A stretch of DNA of 64,000 nucleotides from Tricholomella constricta (GCA_013368375.1 JAACJP010000029.1:248001-312000), one strand, 5' to 3'; positions 33,340 through 46,144 are shown, numbered from the stretch's first letter. The notes: generated from the letters alone by a model not told the origin. Numbers and translations are program-made.

Positions 33340-36300
33340 GTGATGATTGGCGTGTGTGGATGTGTGTGAGTCTCCCTGGGTCTCTGTTGCTGTTTCTTTA
33401 ATCGTTCTCTTTTCTTTTGTGTCTGTGTCTTTGCTTTTGCGTTTTCTTCTTTGTTCAGAGCCGCGTTTTACTGGGTATATGCGTTGTGTGTTTGCTTTTA
33501 TGCTCCTTCCTTTTTTCCTTGTCTTTTTATCTTCTTTTCGTGTGTCGGTTGTTTAGTACTTACTTACTATTGTGCCTTCCCTTCCTCCTCCTTCCCCGCC
33601 TACCTCCCCACCTAGTGACCTCTGCTGAATCGTATACATACATACATACATACATCGCATCGTAGCGTACGATCTGACTCTTTTCTTTTTTCTTATTGTG
33701 TATCATCATCATCGTCGTCACTCGATATCGCGCGCGCTGAATGTGCATTATGCAACGCCGTTTCCTCAACCCCTTTTTTCTTTTCTTTTCCTCATTCCTC
33801 TTTCTTCTAAATTTCTGCTTCTGCTTCTGATTCTGGCATATTGCTCCTGTTTCGATGCTTCTGTTTCAGTTCTCTGCGTCTGCGTCCGTGTTCTATGTCC
33901 TGTGTCAATGTTCTGCATCCCGCTTCTGCTTCTGCTTCTGCTCCACAGAATCTCAACGGTCTCTATTTCATTTCATCCTTCCTTCATGTTCCGTGCGCCT
34001 TCCCTTCCTTCCCCTTCCCATCTCGATTCTCGATTCTCGATACTCGATCCTCGATTCGCACCTCCTTCTTCCCACTCCCAGCTCCCACTCCCAGCTCCTA
34101 GACCCCAGCTCCCACCAGCTCCAAGTTCCCAGCTCCTAGGCCCCAGTTCCTGATTTCCAGCACCTGACGTTCCCCTGGACCGGGGAACGCCACCCCTTTT
34201 CCCAGCTCCCATCCCCAGCCCCCCGATCCCACGCAAACCCTAATTTCAATTCCCAATACCCCCAACCAGTTACGAGGTATGTCTCGCATCACAAAATCAA
34301 GCGCGTGTTGACTGTACTCACCTTTCGTTGTCTGTTGTGTGTTTCGCTAGTCGTCAGTCGTGTGCCCCTGCAGGCGCAGGCCTTTATTTCCTCCCCACCC
34401 CGCCCCACCCTACCCCACCCCACGAGACCCAAAGCCAGAACCAGAACCACGCTCTAGAACCGGATTCACGATCAGCACGCCCTTGACATGGGCCAACATA
34501 GAGCACGATGCACGTCTCGATGACGCAATCCCCCACATTCACTAATTCATTAATTCCAATTCACGTTGTTCATTGTTCATTGATGACGACGACACGACGT
34601 AACACCATACGACATACGACGACATACGACATATGACATAGGCATAGACTGCCATGACGGCCCCAGCGGCTTTTCCATCCATCCATCTATTCATACGATC
34701 CCCCAATTACGTTCTATGATCTACCATTTACGGATGGAGTCGAGTTGAGTCGAGTTGAGTTGAGGCTAGGCTAGGTTAGGCAAGGACGCCCTGTGCCAGC
34801 GCACCTGTACATGTACAGGTGCGCTCGGCGCGTCTTGTTTGTTCCTCCGCCTCCGCCTCCTCCTCCTCCTCCTCCTCCTCGATCACTGCTTTTTTCTGGG
34901 CTGTGCGATTGGGTCTCGCACTTCAAGTCTCACGTTTTACGTCTCGCTTTCTGGGTCTTGGGGTCCGGAGTTGTCTTGGATTCTTGGGGATTTTTGGTTT
35001 TGGATGGATGCATAGGGGTTTTGAGGTTTTGCTCTTGCGTGATTTGGGAATTCGCAACAGCTGGGACTGGAATTGGGCTTAGGCTTGGGCTGGGTAGGAG
35101 GGCGCGAGGGAGAGAAAACCAGGAAACAATCGGTATGTGCGACTTTTACCATGGCTCCGTGGTCTTCGACGACGCACGATTGCTGATTGATTGATGCTAT
35201 GGACACAGGGATACTCGGACTCGGGAGCAACTCAACTTGCGAGAGGCTGCGCGGAGTTTGTTGGAGATCATCGTTGCATCGTGCTTCGTGGACTGAATTC
35301 GGGGATACCGGCGGAAACGGCAATCCATCGGCTTGTTGTTGACAGCAGCGCGATCGTGTCCTGTCTCCGCGTCCATGGACTGTGTGCCACGAATACTGTT
35401 TGATGATGGATGTCATACCGCGTGCCGTGCCGTTACTTTTGCTATACGGGGACTGGAATTGGACAATGAGCACCTGGCAGGGAAGGGCAGGGTAGGGATG
35501 GTGGCGATAGCGGCAGCGGAAGTGTCGTTCGTGACCTTTGCAGAGGGGTTTGTGCGGCTATATGTTCAGCGGATGCGGCCGCGCCCTGAGTTGACTCGAG
35601 TCGAGTCGAAATGAGTTGAGGAGCTTCGGTACGAGTGCCACGCTCCTCCTCCTCCTCCTCCTCCTCCTCCTCTTCGTGCTGCTGCTGCTCCCCTTGGTCC
35701 TCTTGGCAGGCCTTCAATCGGGCATTGTAGGGTGCGGGCCGGCCGGCTTTCTCTCTCTTGCGGTTGTACGTTGTTCCCGCAGCCGCTCAATCGACGCTTT
35801 CCTTGTGCAGATCCCTTCTTCCCGACGAATTGTTATGTTGCCGTTTCCGTTGGTTCCCCCCACCCCACCCCCTTTCTCCCCACACCGTGGTGATCTAATA
35901 CCTAATACAGTTTTTCTTTCCTTCTTTGTCGGTTTTTTCTTTTCCGGGTTTATCCTTGACAATCCCCGTTCATACTTAAGTACCTTTAATTGCTTTCGTC
36001 GTGTTCGTGTTCCGGTTTCTTCCTTCCTTTCCTCTTTGCTTCAGATATGAAGTAAGGTGATATCTATCATCCCCACCCACGGCGTTTGCATGTACAATGT
36101 TACAAATTGTATCCGATATTTCCGCCCATCCTATACAGAATCAGTACTTACGTTACACACTATTCCCAAACCATTGACAATTTAATTGACTTCCCACCTG
36201 AATCCCATCCTTCCCTTCTTCCCTTCCGGATCCTGGTCAACTTTTGGATTGCCGGTGTACCGGCCGACACTCCCGACAACAACGTGCGGCTAACGATCAA

Positions 36301-36742
36301 CCGTATGTATTCCCTCCTAAATTAAAGCGCGTGGGGAGGGGAGGTATGATATGTCCCACCACGTATCTGGCAGCACAACATGCAAATTGATTTGACGCCG
36401 ACCCTTGACGCCGACCCGCCGTTTCGATCTGGTGTGTTGCTCGAAATGGCTTGACTGGCGCGAGCAAGATTTGCGCGCCTCTCTGTCGCCAATGAATATT
36501 TGAATCCTGGTACCTTACACAGCAACTTTGCTTGGCGTTCGGAGTGAACTAACACCTCGACGAGGGGCAAGTGGCAATTTGACTTGTCGAAGGAAGGAAG
36601 GAATGCGGGTCCGGAAGCCGTTCCAAGGCATGTACAGAATAATTATATAAGATTCGGCGGTCAGTGAAGCGAGAGGTCCAAAGTTGGAGAGGGAGACACC
36701 GTCCGTCATGTATCACGAATAAGGTACATTATATATTGCTGG
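33340..36742. other. long pyrimidine-rich intergenic region
   Basis: These 3.4 kb contain no supported gene. They hold CATA repeats (33637-33660), degenerate tandem TCTCGATTC and CCCAGCTCC motifs (34018-34150), GAGTTGAGTC repeats (34737-34770), two long (CTC)n runs (34848-34880 and 35641-35672) and a 28-bp palindrome. Open frames here are composition artefacts. Confidence 0.5.
34798..34825. repeat. perfect 28-bp palindrome
   Basis: Each arm is AGCGCACCTGTACA, read 5' to 3', and the two arms meet without a spacer. It stands out from the low-complexity surroundings. It could extrude as a cruciform or bind a dimeric protein. No function is known to me. Confidence 0.85.
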
Positions 36743-36986
36743 CTAAAATCGAAGTGATAAAGTCGCGACCTGTTGCGCGCGCGAAACGATATCCCGTGGT
36801 GAGACAAGGCTCAAAGTTATAACGCAGACGAGTCACCTGGAAGACTGGGCTGCTGACAGCAGACACCGAGGTGCACACATTGGGCTCGTAAACAAAGCGG
36901 TGTTGTGCGAACGAGGGGGGAGCATAGTCACGCTGGCGAAATTCGGTGAGGGGCTGTCCGCTTGATTCGAGAATGTAGCTTGTCAT
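36743..36986 (-). CDS. uncertain small two-exon gene
   Basis: On the minus strand an exon from 36986 to 36837 reads MTSYILESSGQPLTEF...VSSPVFQ with coding-like third-base C/T. It ends at a GTGACT donor. An acceptor CAACAG about 67 nt on leads to a short last exon and TAG at 36743-36745, for about 58 residues. No family is recognised. It may be a fragment. Confidence 0.25.
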
Positions 36987-37425
36987 GTGCTAGAACGCAG
37001 CAGCGTCCCTATCCCTCCGTCAGACAGAGCCGCACATTCTGCATCCGAGGGTACTTACTCAATCAGGATACTTAGATCCCTGTCGCTCTTTGTCGCTCTC
37101 TCTAAATCGATGGAGAACGCCCTGTTGCCAAGCTCCTTGCGTGGGTTTTTAACTTCCAAAAATGCGCCCTCCACGGGCATGGGCATGTACATGTATAATG
37201 ACCTTGATCGGGATTAGGATCTTCATAACGCGTAAGACGATGACGGGCGGGCGGGGGGCGGGTCTCGTGTGTTCCGGAAACGGCGAGGGCTCGAAGCGAA
37301 CAAGGATGCGCCCTGTACATGTAGGAGTAGTCGATTCGGACTGCAAATCCATGGGAATAAGGTTTGACACATACCAGTGTATGGGAAGCTTTGGACAGAA
37401 GCGCGCTGGTCAAGGAGAAGTGCTC

Positions 37426-38180
37426 TTAGATAAGCCTCCCGAACCGTGTTGGGGAGATGATGTGGATGGTACTTGTATGTCTTGGGATATCCAGTTCGAA
37501 AGGCTGGTCTAGCTTGCGGATGATGGTCGAGTCCCAGTGATGCTTAGCAGTCCCTTTCATCCCTTTTTCGAGGCTTCCAATGGAGGCGGTATCAACGAGG
37601 CGGTCCGCGATAAGCTTTGCCTTGATGGACGCGTACTCGCTGTGACGGGCAAGGCTGACTAGATGGATGGTCCAGGGCACGGCGTTAGGGTAGAGGAGGT
37701 CAGTACCGGTAGAAAAGAGGGTGAGGTCCGGCTCGGGGACGAGGCGAAAGCGGATCCCCCAGTTGGTGGGCGGCAAGGAGGGGTCATGATGCCAGTAGAG
37801 GAAGCCGCAAGTGTTGGGCGGAATGGCAATAGCTTTTTCCTCTGGATTGTGGATGACAGGTATGAGATTCGAGGGAAGCCAGTGTGTAGTCTGATAGTAG
37901 GATTACGTCGGTGAGAGAAGTCGACAAAGTCGGAGGCCGTGAGCAGGTCCCGGTTCAATGTTTGAATCCTTCGAGACGTGCGCTTCATGCGCTGCTTTAA
38001 TTGTGTCGTATCCACGATACAAGTGCTGTACGGTCTCGCGAAACGAATGACCGGTCGAGGGAGAATGAGAGCAAGCATGTTGTCCACCCTGTGCGGCGCG
38101 TTAATGACAAGCCTTGTCACTCCAAGCACACCACAGATTGACAAACACAGATGTCGTTTCGACTTCCAACCACCGGCCAT
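37426..38180 (-). CDS. hypothetical protein, 5' structure uncertain
   Basis: The clear part is the 3' exon, 37426 to about 37880. It reads LIPVIHNPEEKAIAIPPNTC, then LYWHHDPSLPPTNWGIRFRLVPE and ends TIHIISPTRFGRLI. It has an ordered mix of residues and coding-like codon use. Upstream, an acceptor TACTATCAG near 37886 could join it to an exon reading GHSFRETVQHLYRGYDTIKAAHEAH (about 37970-38075). That intron would start GTCTCG. A first exon from ATG 38180 is possible. A competing open frame overlaps the upstream part, so a frameshift cannot be excluded. I do not recognise the family. Confidence 0.45.
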
Positions 38181-41100
38181 GATTATGCTAACCTACCCAA
38201 AGCCTCGCCGGAGGCTCGTTGGCAAGTCCCTTTTACATCGGAGTTTCTCTGCATCACACCCAATTGACGACGTCTTTTTCCACGTTTCCTTCCACGCTGG
38301 CAGTGACACGATTCAGAGACAATAATAGGGGAGCTCAAAGTTGCCGCTGAAGGGCACTGAAGGCGGCTGCGCTGAACGGAAATGTGATCGAGTCACAACA
38401 GGTAACAGTGTGACAATCAGTGACAGTTCTCATATCCCTTCGCAATCAGTTTGATTAAAGTCATCGTTGAGAGGCCGTTCAAAGCCTCCTCCTCCTCGCA
38501 ATGCCATGCAAGAAGTCCATGTGATAGGGTTCTACAAACATATTTTTGGTTTTGGTCTTCTCTGCTTTGGAAATGAGTGCTCAAATAAGGGAATGTTCTT
38601 GAGTACACCTGGCAACATCTGATAATTTTTTTCCTCTGTGGCAGCAAACTTAGAAACACATACAGAACCCCGGTCCAACGCTTTTGTCAAGTGACGTCCA
38701 AGCGCAAGTCTCCCCCTCGCAAACTCGCACACTCGCAAAGGTTAGACAAGTTAGAGTCCCAAGTGGAGAATTCAAAGATAACTATATATATATATATATA
38801 TATAGTTGTCGATGCTTGCTTCTGGGCTGACCCACATCGTTCATGTCGCTCGTGCGCTGTTCTATGTCAATGGGCTATTCATAGGCGCGCTCGAAATACG
38901 TCCAGTTCAGACGCTCGCAATGTTTTCGGAAAAGGCTAGAGCGCCGTTAAAGCGCTCCTTGAGGTCGAGGGGGCGAGAGGAGTCAGAAGACGTCGTTATG
39001 TCATGTGGGGAGACTTGCCTGATCGCGGATGGTCTTTCCACGGTGCGAGTGATGGACTCTCTGATGCGTCGGATGGACTCTCGGACCAGGACCAGTGTAC
39101 GAGGTCGAGAGCATCCTAGCTTTCGCCGGAGATGGCCACGGCTGCGTTTTATTCCTGTTTCTGCTGATCGTTCTCAAGGAGGTCTGTGTCCGTGTTCTCT
39201 TGTCTTGATGGGGGGGTATAATAGATCCTCGAAAAGCTATTACGAGCTTGTTCAAGTGCATGTATCGTGATGGGATCCGATAAGCAAGTTTCAGGTATTG
39301 ACCATCATGGACTTGGAGTTGTTGGGTTCTCTCTAGAGCCCGGTAGGTTAGGAGACTCGACGAACGTTCATTCGCACCGGATGGGTCAATTTCATGATCT
39401 AGACTTGTCGGCGATAGCAGCGATATTAGAAGCAGATGAGCCAAGTGTTGGGATCGACCGTAGGAATTCGAGCAGAAGGCACACTGAAATGCAGGGTTGT
39501 TTGAAATTTTCATTGAATCGCTGTTCTGATCGTGGATGGCCATCTAAGATTTAATGAAGCAAGGGCCCCCGGTCTCGAGAATTCGACATCGAAGAAAGAT
39601 ATCAAACAATAGGGCCTTGTTGGACCTTGGGTGTCCTTACATAGTACAACAGATCTGGTCATGTTTCACGCGTCAAATTCAAAGATAAGGCACTGGTCAG
39701 CAGATGTTCTTGAAAAGCAAGGCAAGAATGGGGTGAAGATTCTGCGACGTACCACAGACGAGAGCTCGTGGAGCTTGACGAATTGCGCGGGGATATGACT
39801 TGCAGATGACAACTGGTGTAAGCGCCTCTGATGACAGTGAGGTCGAATGTAGTCCTGTCCTGATTCAATCCACCAACAGAATGTCGCCAATTTGTCCGGC
39901 TAGATGTGTCAGATGCGATTGGGGATAAGATTACAGCTGGGCCTCATATATTTCATGCCATCAGCGTGTTACACTTTCGCCTGGTGATGTCCAATGGATG
40001 AGGCATGTCGTTGAAATTCGAGGCGCGCAGGCATTGATGCAGAGATTTGTGTCGGAGGTTCAAGCTGAGCCTGATTGTGCCGACAGTTCCGAATTGGTCT
40101 GTAATATCAATGCTAACCATCCCCCGAAGGCTCATGATTCTTCACATCCTCGGGGAGCTCACCCGATACCATCCTGACATGCGAATTTCACTAGTTTGCT
40201 GAGCATGCTTTGTGCTAACGCAATTTTCGAGTTCTCAAATTCCGCTCGCAATTGACTCGTTGCAATTATCCGGATCGTTGCGGCCTGTCCTTCCACTCCC
40301 TGGAGCAATCCCTGCCTGGGGAACATCGAATCCTGGCGCGCGGTGCACCCTACGGCGGCGTGGCCAAGTACGAGGCCAACTGGGCGATGACAGCCGTGGT
40401 TCACGAGCGCAGACAAGCTTGATCTGGGCTATGGAGTATGATGACAAGAATAATGTATTAAAAGGTAATACAACTGCACGCACAGACTTAGGCTTACGAC
40501 TCACGATTTTTCATCCCAGAACCGTCAGTCAATATGACCTCTCTATCCCAAGGGTTCCTTTTATGCATTATAGGCGAACTCAAGAGGCTGGATACATACT
40601 TGATGTCTTTAATTTCTTATGGCCTAGTTTGCCGCAACCAACCCGTATCCATCCCTTCCACACGATCAGGGTGGAGTTCCGTAGCGGCAACTGCTGTACT
40701 CTTCAAACTTTACTTCTAGTCTCCATCCATCTTGCACTTCACCCGCGCGACCTGTTTATCATGCCGTATATCGCACAGGACGCGTCACCGCTTTGTGATA
40801 TATCCCTCGATGATCAGGCGTCTCTGGCTTCTGTTCTGTCATGCTCGATCACATCCAGCGTCTTTGCCTCGTATTTGACTCCCTGGATTTGTCTCTCTGC
40901 CGCTCTCCACAACGCGTTTGTCGCCTCTATCAGCCTACCGGCGGCGTCTCTCGCTTTAAATTGATGGATGGCATTTTGACCGACATATCGCCAAGTTCCG
41001 CGATGTCCTTTTTCGCACCGCCTCTTCAGTGAAGCGTCTCGTGCTCACACGCTCCATGGTGACCCCAGCACTCCAAACGAACCAGCTTTCGGCAGTGGCG

Positions 41101-42002
41101 TCCAGTCTAGCACTCAAAAAATGAACATCTGACTTGTCGCTCCAACTCAGTTCCTGGCGCAGAATTACGGGCCTTCCACTGTGTACGAGGCCTGGATTTG
41201 AACAAACTACGCAGCCTCGAATTGATAAAGACCAGAGATGTCATGGCTGCATCGACGTTCTTATGGTTATTGGGGCCACCTTTGGTCCATTTTCATCTCA
41301 AGAGGTCACGGAGCCATTCGTCTTTTGCATTTCTCGACTTTTCATCGCGCTGACTTCGTCATGTTCAGCGCAATGGAACGAAGGAGGAGGCGATCTTCCC
41401 AAAGTTCCGGACTTCGCTCTCTGATTTTGAATTTCTTTAACGTGGCCATATGGCCGATTGAACACACCCCCTATATGGCATGAAAAAAGTCTCTCAATCG
41501 TCTCGCCATCTACCGAGATCGACGACATCAAGCTCATGTTATACGCAACTATAATGCCCTCAGAAGGCCCTGCTAGGTTTGGCAATGGGTTCAGGAGACT
41601 TGCTTGAGTCCTCACCTCTCCATCTCGGTTTCCTGTTTTTGAAAGCAGTAAAGTTCAGGCTCATCTACCTCAGAAAGTCCTTAATGACTACTTACATCGA
41701 CGAGATCCAAATGTACATGAAGGAACAAGGATCTAAACTACTCGTCAAGTCTTCAGGTAACGTGCGAGTTTGGCATTTTCAGCTGCTTCTGTTGCTAGGA
41801 CTCAGATGTACGGAAATCTAGATTCGCGCTGTACTCTACGTATCTCTTTCTCTTATCAATGGTCCTATTAGATCCCATTGTAGAATTAAAAAGTTACAAT
41901 GTGAAGTCCTTTTGCGGGACATCAAATCTAGTAACAGCCGTGGATCAGAATCAAATGATCGAGGAAAGGGTTACCGTGTGAACAAGCTTGCCCCAAAACA
42001 CC
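38181..42002. other. unresolved gene-poor region
   Basis: I could not establish any gene in these 3.8 kb. A (TA)n microsatellite lies at about 38783-38804. A coding-like block on the plus strand near 40275-40415 reads RCGLSFHSLEQSLPGEHRIL then GGVAKYEANWAMTAVVHERR, but has no start or continuation. The 180-codon minus frame at 39001-39543 and the 250-codon plus frame at 40212-40964 show no motif. Confidence 0.35.
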
Positions 42003-43310
42003 ATGGCCACCGACGAGGTTCCACCGACTGAGGCGAATTCTCCTCCGCCTCTCTCCTCAAACGCTTGCAACGTAATCGTTACAGACCCTCCACCGCCATA
42101 CCCTTCACGCGAACGACGGCGAGCTAGCCGAGTTCAGCGACATGCACAGCGAATCCAGACGTCCCCGCATACCCAATTCTCATCTGCGGACTCTTACTCG
42201 GACCAGGAAGCCCAGTTATCGCCACAACTGTTGCTGACCCCGGGTCCCTTCTCCGATACGCACGAGGAAGGAGATGTAGCAGAGCCGGCCCCCTTTTTGG
42301 CGACAAGCCACACGCGTCGTTTGGTCGGTCGACCACGGTCGCTCTCGCACACGAGCACAGCCTCGGCGGCGCCATTGCTGGCCCATACAGTCCTTTCTCT
42401 GTTCCGTACGGATGATGAGTGTGATTTCGCGGATGATTTGGAGGGCGGGAATCAGATCTACTTACCGTTGTCGAGTGATGAGGAGCAGGCCCATCAGGCC
42501 GATAGCTCAAGGAGGCGCGAAGGCGGATTTTTCTCTGCGGCGGCGTGGGGGAGGTACTTTAGGCCGTTGAGTCGCAAAGCCTATTACAGGTCGCTGTTCC
42601 ACCTTGCGGTGATCAACTTCCCGTACGCGTTGGCAGCCTGGCTCTACCTGTTCGTCTTCACAGTGGTATGTCTTGCCGGCATTTATCCCTCTCAAACCAT
42701 CTAAATTATCGTTCAGGCTGGCACAACGCTTCTTATGGCCCTTCCACTGGGCGCCATCCTCTGCTTCTTTGACCTGATTGGTGCTCGAGCCTTCGCAAGA
42801 GGCGAGGTTCGTCCATTACATCTCGTGCCCTAAGTCTCTTGTTGACTTTGCATCCTCAGCTTGCTCTTCAGTCACGATTCCATCACCCATTGTCATATCC
42901 AGCACCATACCCGCCTCGTCCAATATTCATACGCCGCCGCGAAGCCACTTCGGCAGAAGTCGAAGCAGGCATCGCTGCGGCAGGCGACCTCGTGCGAGAA
43001 CGATCGTTCTACAAGAACGCGTACGCTATGGTTTGTTTCCATCCCTTCAACTAAAAAATCATCCAAACCAGTGTCTCACATCTGCCCGTCTGCACGACAG
43101 TTCACAGACCCTACATCATATCAAGCCCTTTTCTATTTCCTCGTCATCAAGCCCAGCATCACAATCGTGTTCTCCTTGGTCCTGATCATCTTTGTGTTGC
43201 CCGCGCTGGTGCTTGTGCTTCCCGCCCCAGCGGCATTGCGTGCGGTGCGCAGGCTGGGGATCTGGCAGGCCAATGTAGCGATCGAGGGGTTGTATTTGGC
43301 TGTACGATAG
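42003..43310 (+). CDS. four-exon fungal membrane protein, 377 residues
   Basis: The exons are 42003-42665, 42717-42806, 42860-43030 and 43101-43310, 378 codons with the stop. Residues 1-190 are polar and disordered (PPPPYPSRERRRASR, Ser-rich) and lie presumably in the cytosol. Then come hydrophobic helices: AVINFPYALAAWLYLFVFTV joined to AGTTLLMALPLGAILCFFDL, and later a long pair starting YQALFYFLVIKPSITIVFSL. Between them is a soluble loop with HHPLSYPAPYPPRPIF and an acidic helix. This layout resembles fungal proteins annotated as putative sensor-like membrane proteins, but that name is a guess. The ATG in ACACCATGG was chosen as start. Confidence 0.75.
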
Positions 43311-44233
43311 GTTGCCGCGCTTTCTTGACATTGTGTTGAAGACGTGTTTGCTTCGTTTGTGCATACGTTATTTTTCTTAGATTCTCTGCGCACAGTTTCT
43401 TGAAACATCTGTATCTAGTACTCGTAAAAATGCTTTACAATAATTGATTGTTTGCCGTACGTTCGTGCATCCTTGGCGAGGCGTCGTATTCATGCTGGAG
43501 TTCCATCAACTGCGAAATAGGTGTTTTTGTGCCTCTTTAAGGTTGATGCATCCTTGGAAGGCAGCATCGGGGTTGCGGCGGATAGTTCTAAGGTCTCCGC
43601 ATTGCTGATGAGTCCAGGGGTTTGGCCGGAGAGGCTCTCGCCAACGAGAGAACGAGAGGGTTAGGAGCCGCCGATACCTAGATTTCAAAAGAATGAGAGG
43701 AGCGCCGACAGTTGCCCGCGGAAAGAATGAATCTCTTTTGCCGCTTTCAGCTGCTCCAGTGCTCTAGGGCGTGATTAATTCAGCTTGGTTAATCCGTCAG
43801 ACGAGGGGCACTTGTCACTTGCATTTGCATACGCCAGCGCCTTGCGGAACTTTACGCCACGGAAGGTGGAATGGGGGTGGAGCCTGCGGCGGTGGCGGAT
43901 AAGACGCGAAACCTGGGTAGTAACCAAAGCAGTGAGGTTGGGTCGTAGTGGCGGAAGTGCCTCTCTATCCGTTCGGAACAGTGCTCTGGAACGTAACCAT
44001 TAATCAGCATGGTCAAAACCCGTCTGGATGCACGCATTTCCAGACGCTTGGTGGTGGCCGATCATGGTGTATTCCGCATTATAGAGAAACAAAACACAAA
44101 GATGTAACATCAAGCGAGGATGTGATCATAATACATCATCCAGCATACTTTCCTTTCCTTTCAGCGATAGCGAGCGAGAGTGGTCAAAAAAAAGAGAAAA
44201 AGCGAAGGGGCAAGGGTCCGGCCGCCGAAGACC
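43311..44233. other. intergenic spacer between convergent genes
   Basis: The two flanking genes point toward each other. No supported gene lies between, and both polyadenylation regions are expected here. Confidence 0.4.
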
Positions 44234-44856
44234 CTACAGACTCGAGGTGGGAGGATCGACAACTTTCCCGACGATGTTGTACCGCTTCCTGAGAAGAAGA
44301 ACCAGAACAGCGGTTACGAGGTGGCGCTGTCACTTAAACCCGAGGTACTCACGAGAAAAACGAATGCCAATCATCCAGAACCTTTCTATCTTTCTCGTCA
44401 AGCCCACTGTAGTCTGCAATCGCGTGCTCGGGCTTCAGACTCGACATGCCCAGGCCCTTCGATCCGTCTTTCCCTGCGAAAATGCTGTACGACCTGCCCG
44501 GGCCGTAGACGTCAGACTTGTGCGAGACGTCGAAGATGGTTCCTATTCCGATGGAGAAAGTCAGCCGTTATATGGTCTACGACCGCTCACCACTGACCTT
44601 TAATAGCTACGTATATGGGTAAGTTCCGGTTCGAACCATTGTACTGCTTCAACTCCTCCGTGGTGTAGGGGTCATCTTTTGGAGGTGCAAGGTCTTCTCT
44701 GGGGGCCTGCATGATGGATTTGAGAGGTTTCCGGGTAGGTTCTGAAGCAGGCTGGGGTGTAGCTCGCGATGGAACGTAGAAGTGGCGGTATGTGAGATAA
44801 ACGGCGGGTATTGCAAGGGCGAAACCGTATATCACGAGAGACTCCGGTTCAAGCAT
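44234..44856 (-). CDS. dap1: Dap1/MAPR-type cytochrome-b5-like haem-binding protein, 3 exons, 167 residues
   Basis: MAPR proteins (yeast Dap1, mammalian PGRMC1) bind haem and support cytochrome P450 enzymes of sterol synthesis at the ER. The exons are 44598-44856, 44353-44542 and 44234-44288, 168 codons with the stop. The N-terminus has one membrane anchor (LVIYGFALAIPAVYLTYRHF). The b5-like fold follows: DPYTTEELKQYNG, YVAIKG, then TIFDVSHKSDVYGPGRSYSIFAGKDGSKGLG with the Tyr residues used for haem, DYSGLDEK, and WHSFFSKRYNIVGKV. The start is placed at MLEPESLV (44856). An in-frame ATG at 44940 would add 28 charged residues and is less likely. No P450 lies next to it. Confidence 0.92.
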
Positions 44857-45240
44857 CGTCGGCCATCGCCGGTGTTGACCATCGTTTCTCTTCATCCGTG
44901 AATCCGACAATTTGTATAGAGCTCCCTTAGCAACTCCCATGCTTTTGTTCTTCTATCATGGTCTAAGCTGCTGGAAACTACAAAGCGCCATATGGCAACG
45001 TTCTTGAAGAATACAAGGAAGTCAGCGAAATGGTCTTTTTCCTTTTCTTTTGTTGTAACCTCTTCCTCCCTGGCGAGTACAAACCACTCATGGGGAATTT
45101 ACTATATATTCAAGGCCCAAGGGTCTACTGGTTTACCTCATATCTTGGGTTGCGCCTCTCACCTGTAACGTCTACTCTCTGTCGCTTCTATCGCACATCT
45201 ACCTCCGCCGCTTTCAGTTATGCACACAGTCTACTCTACA

Positions 45241-45843
45241 ATGCCGGCCATTGGCCACGATATCCCACTCTATAGTTACAACGGCCTCGACAAACTTCCA
45301 GCTGAGGCTCAGAAGGTGCTCGACTCCTATGGACTATCCCTTGATGACTACGACGGCGATGTCGTCAAAGAAGCACACCAGCAGCGCGCAAGCACAATGC
45401 AGCTGAACCTCTTAGGCGTCTTCGACGCCCTCACAAAAAAACGACGCGAGGTCGCAGGCATCCACGCCGCTTTGGCAGATATGGAGCCCGGGCCGGAGTA
45501 CAAGGAGGTAGAGGACAGGTACTTGCGTATTGCACGACATGTGTACTACGAGCTTCTTCCGGAGATGCATGGCCATATGGAAAGGTTCATCGCGGAGGTC
45601 GATGCGTTGGTTTGGTATGAGCACAAGGTGCGAGAGGGAACCCCGGATGCGGTTTCCCTGGAGGAGATTGAGCAATACAGGGTTAATAAGATCGCGCCGG
45701 TTCTGGAGGAAGCGTTCTCGACCCTCAAAAGGTTGGATCTTGCCGTCGTCTTGAAGGATTTGCAAACTAGGGAACGAAGGGCCTTTGGTCGACGGCCATC
45801 GACGTTGGTCGCAAATCCAGCGGTTGCTGTTGGCTCATTATAG
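45241..45843 (+). CDS. intronless helical hypothetical protein, 200 residues
   Basis: I do not recognise this protein. The frame reads MPAIGHDIPLYSYNGLDKLPAEAQKVLDSYGLSL and continues as amphipathic helices rich in Glu, Arg and Leu. It contains EEIEQYRVNKIAPVLEEAFSTLKR and ends PAVAVGSL. There is no signal peptide or membrane segment. An in-frame ATG at 45220 would add 7 residues. Codon use is strongly coding-like (third-base C/G), which supports a real gene. The upstream pyrimidine-rich stretch and the shared spacer with the divergent dap1 suggest a common promoter region. Confidence 0.7.
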   Translation: MPAIGHDIPLYSYNGLDKLPAEAQKVLDSYGLSLDDYDGDVVKEAHQQRASTMQLNLLGVFDALTKKRREVAGIHAALADMEPGPEYKEVEDRYLRIARHVYYELLPEMHGHMERFIAEVDALVWYEHKVREGTPDAVSLEEIEQYRVNKIAPVLEEAFSTLKRLDLAVVLKDLQTRERRAFGRRPSTLVANPAVAVGSL

Positions 45844-45927
45844 ACAGCTAAATGTAGCAACGTCTTTACGAATGTATTACGAGCGTAGAGGTCTGATGGT
45901 TGAGGCCTAAATACTCATTTGTATTAT

Positions 45928-45973
45928 ATCAACATCTGCATGATATTTTTATCAACATCTGCATGATATTTTT
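45928..45973 (+). repeat. perfect tandem duplication, 2 x 23 bp
   Basis: The unit starts ATCAACATCTGCATGATA and ends in TTTTT. The two copies are identical and adjacent. They lie 85 bp after the stop of the preceding gene, probably in its 3' untranslated region. Confidence 0.9.
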
Positions 45974-46144
45974 ACTTGGCCCATCTCGCCTGGGGTCCAA
46001 TGTCAAAAAACGAAGATTCAAATTCAGGTGGGACAGGAATAGAGGTCTGCCAGTGGTGAATTCCAAAGTGAGTGAATGGTATATACGTATCAGGTATCGT
46101 TATGGTTGGACTATGTACTACCATATCCGCGAGTAGATCCTTAT

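Noticed and set aside
34848..35672. (CTC)n runs at two places
   Set aside because: Simple triplet microsatellites without coding context; not reported as separate elements.
38783..38804. (TA)n palindrome
   Set aside because: It is palindromic only because it is a dinucleotide repeat.
39001..39543. 180-codon minus frame with a CAFC..H pattern resembling a zinc finger
   Set aside because: The second histidine of a C2H2 finger is missing and nothing else supports a gene.
40212..40964. 250-codon plus-strand frame
   Set aside because: It has no motif, no homologous pattern and no splice support, and lies in a gene-poor region. Probably chance.
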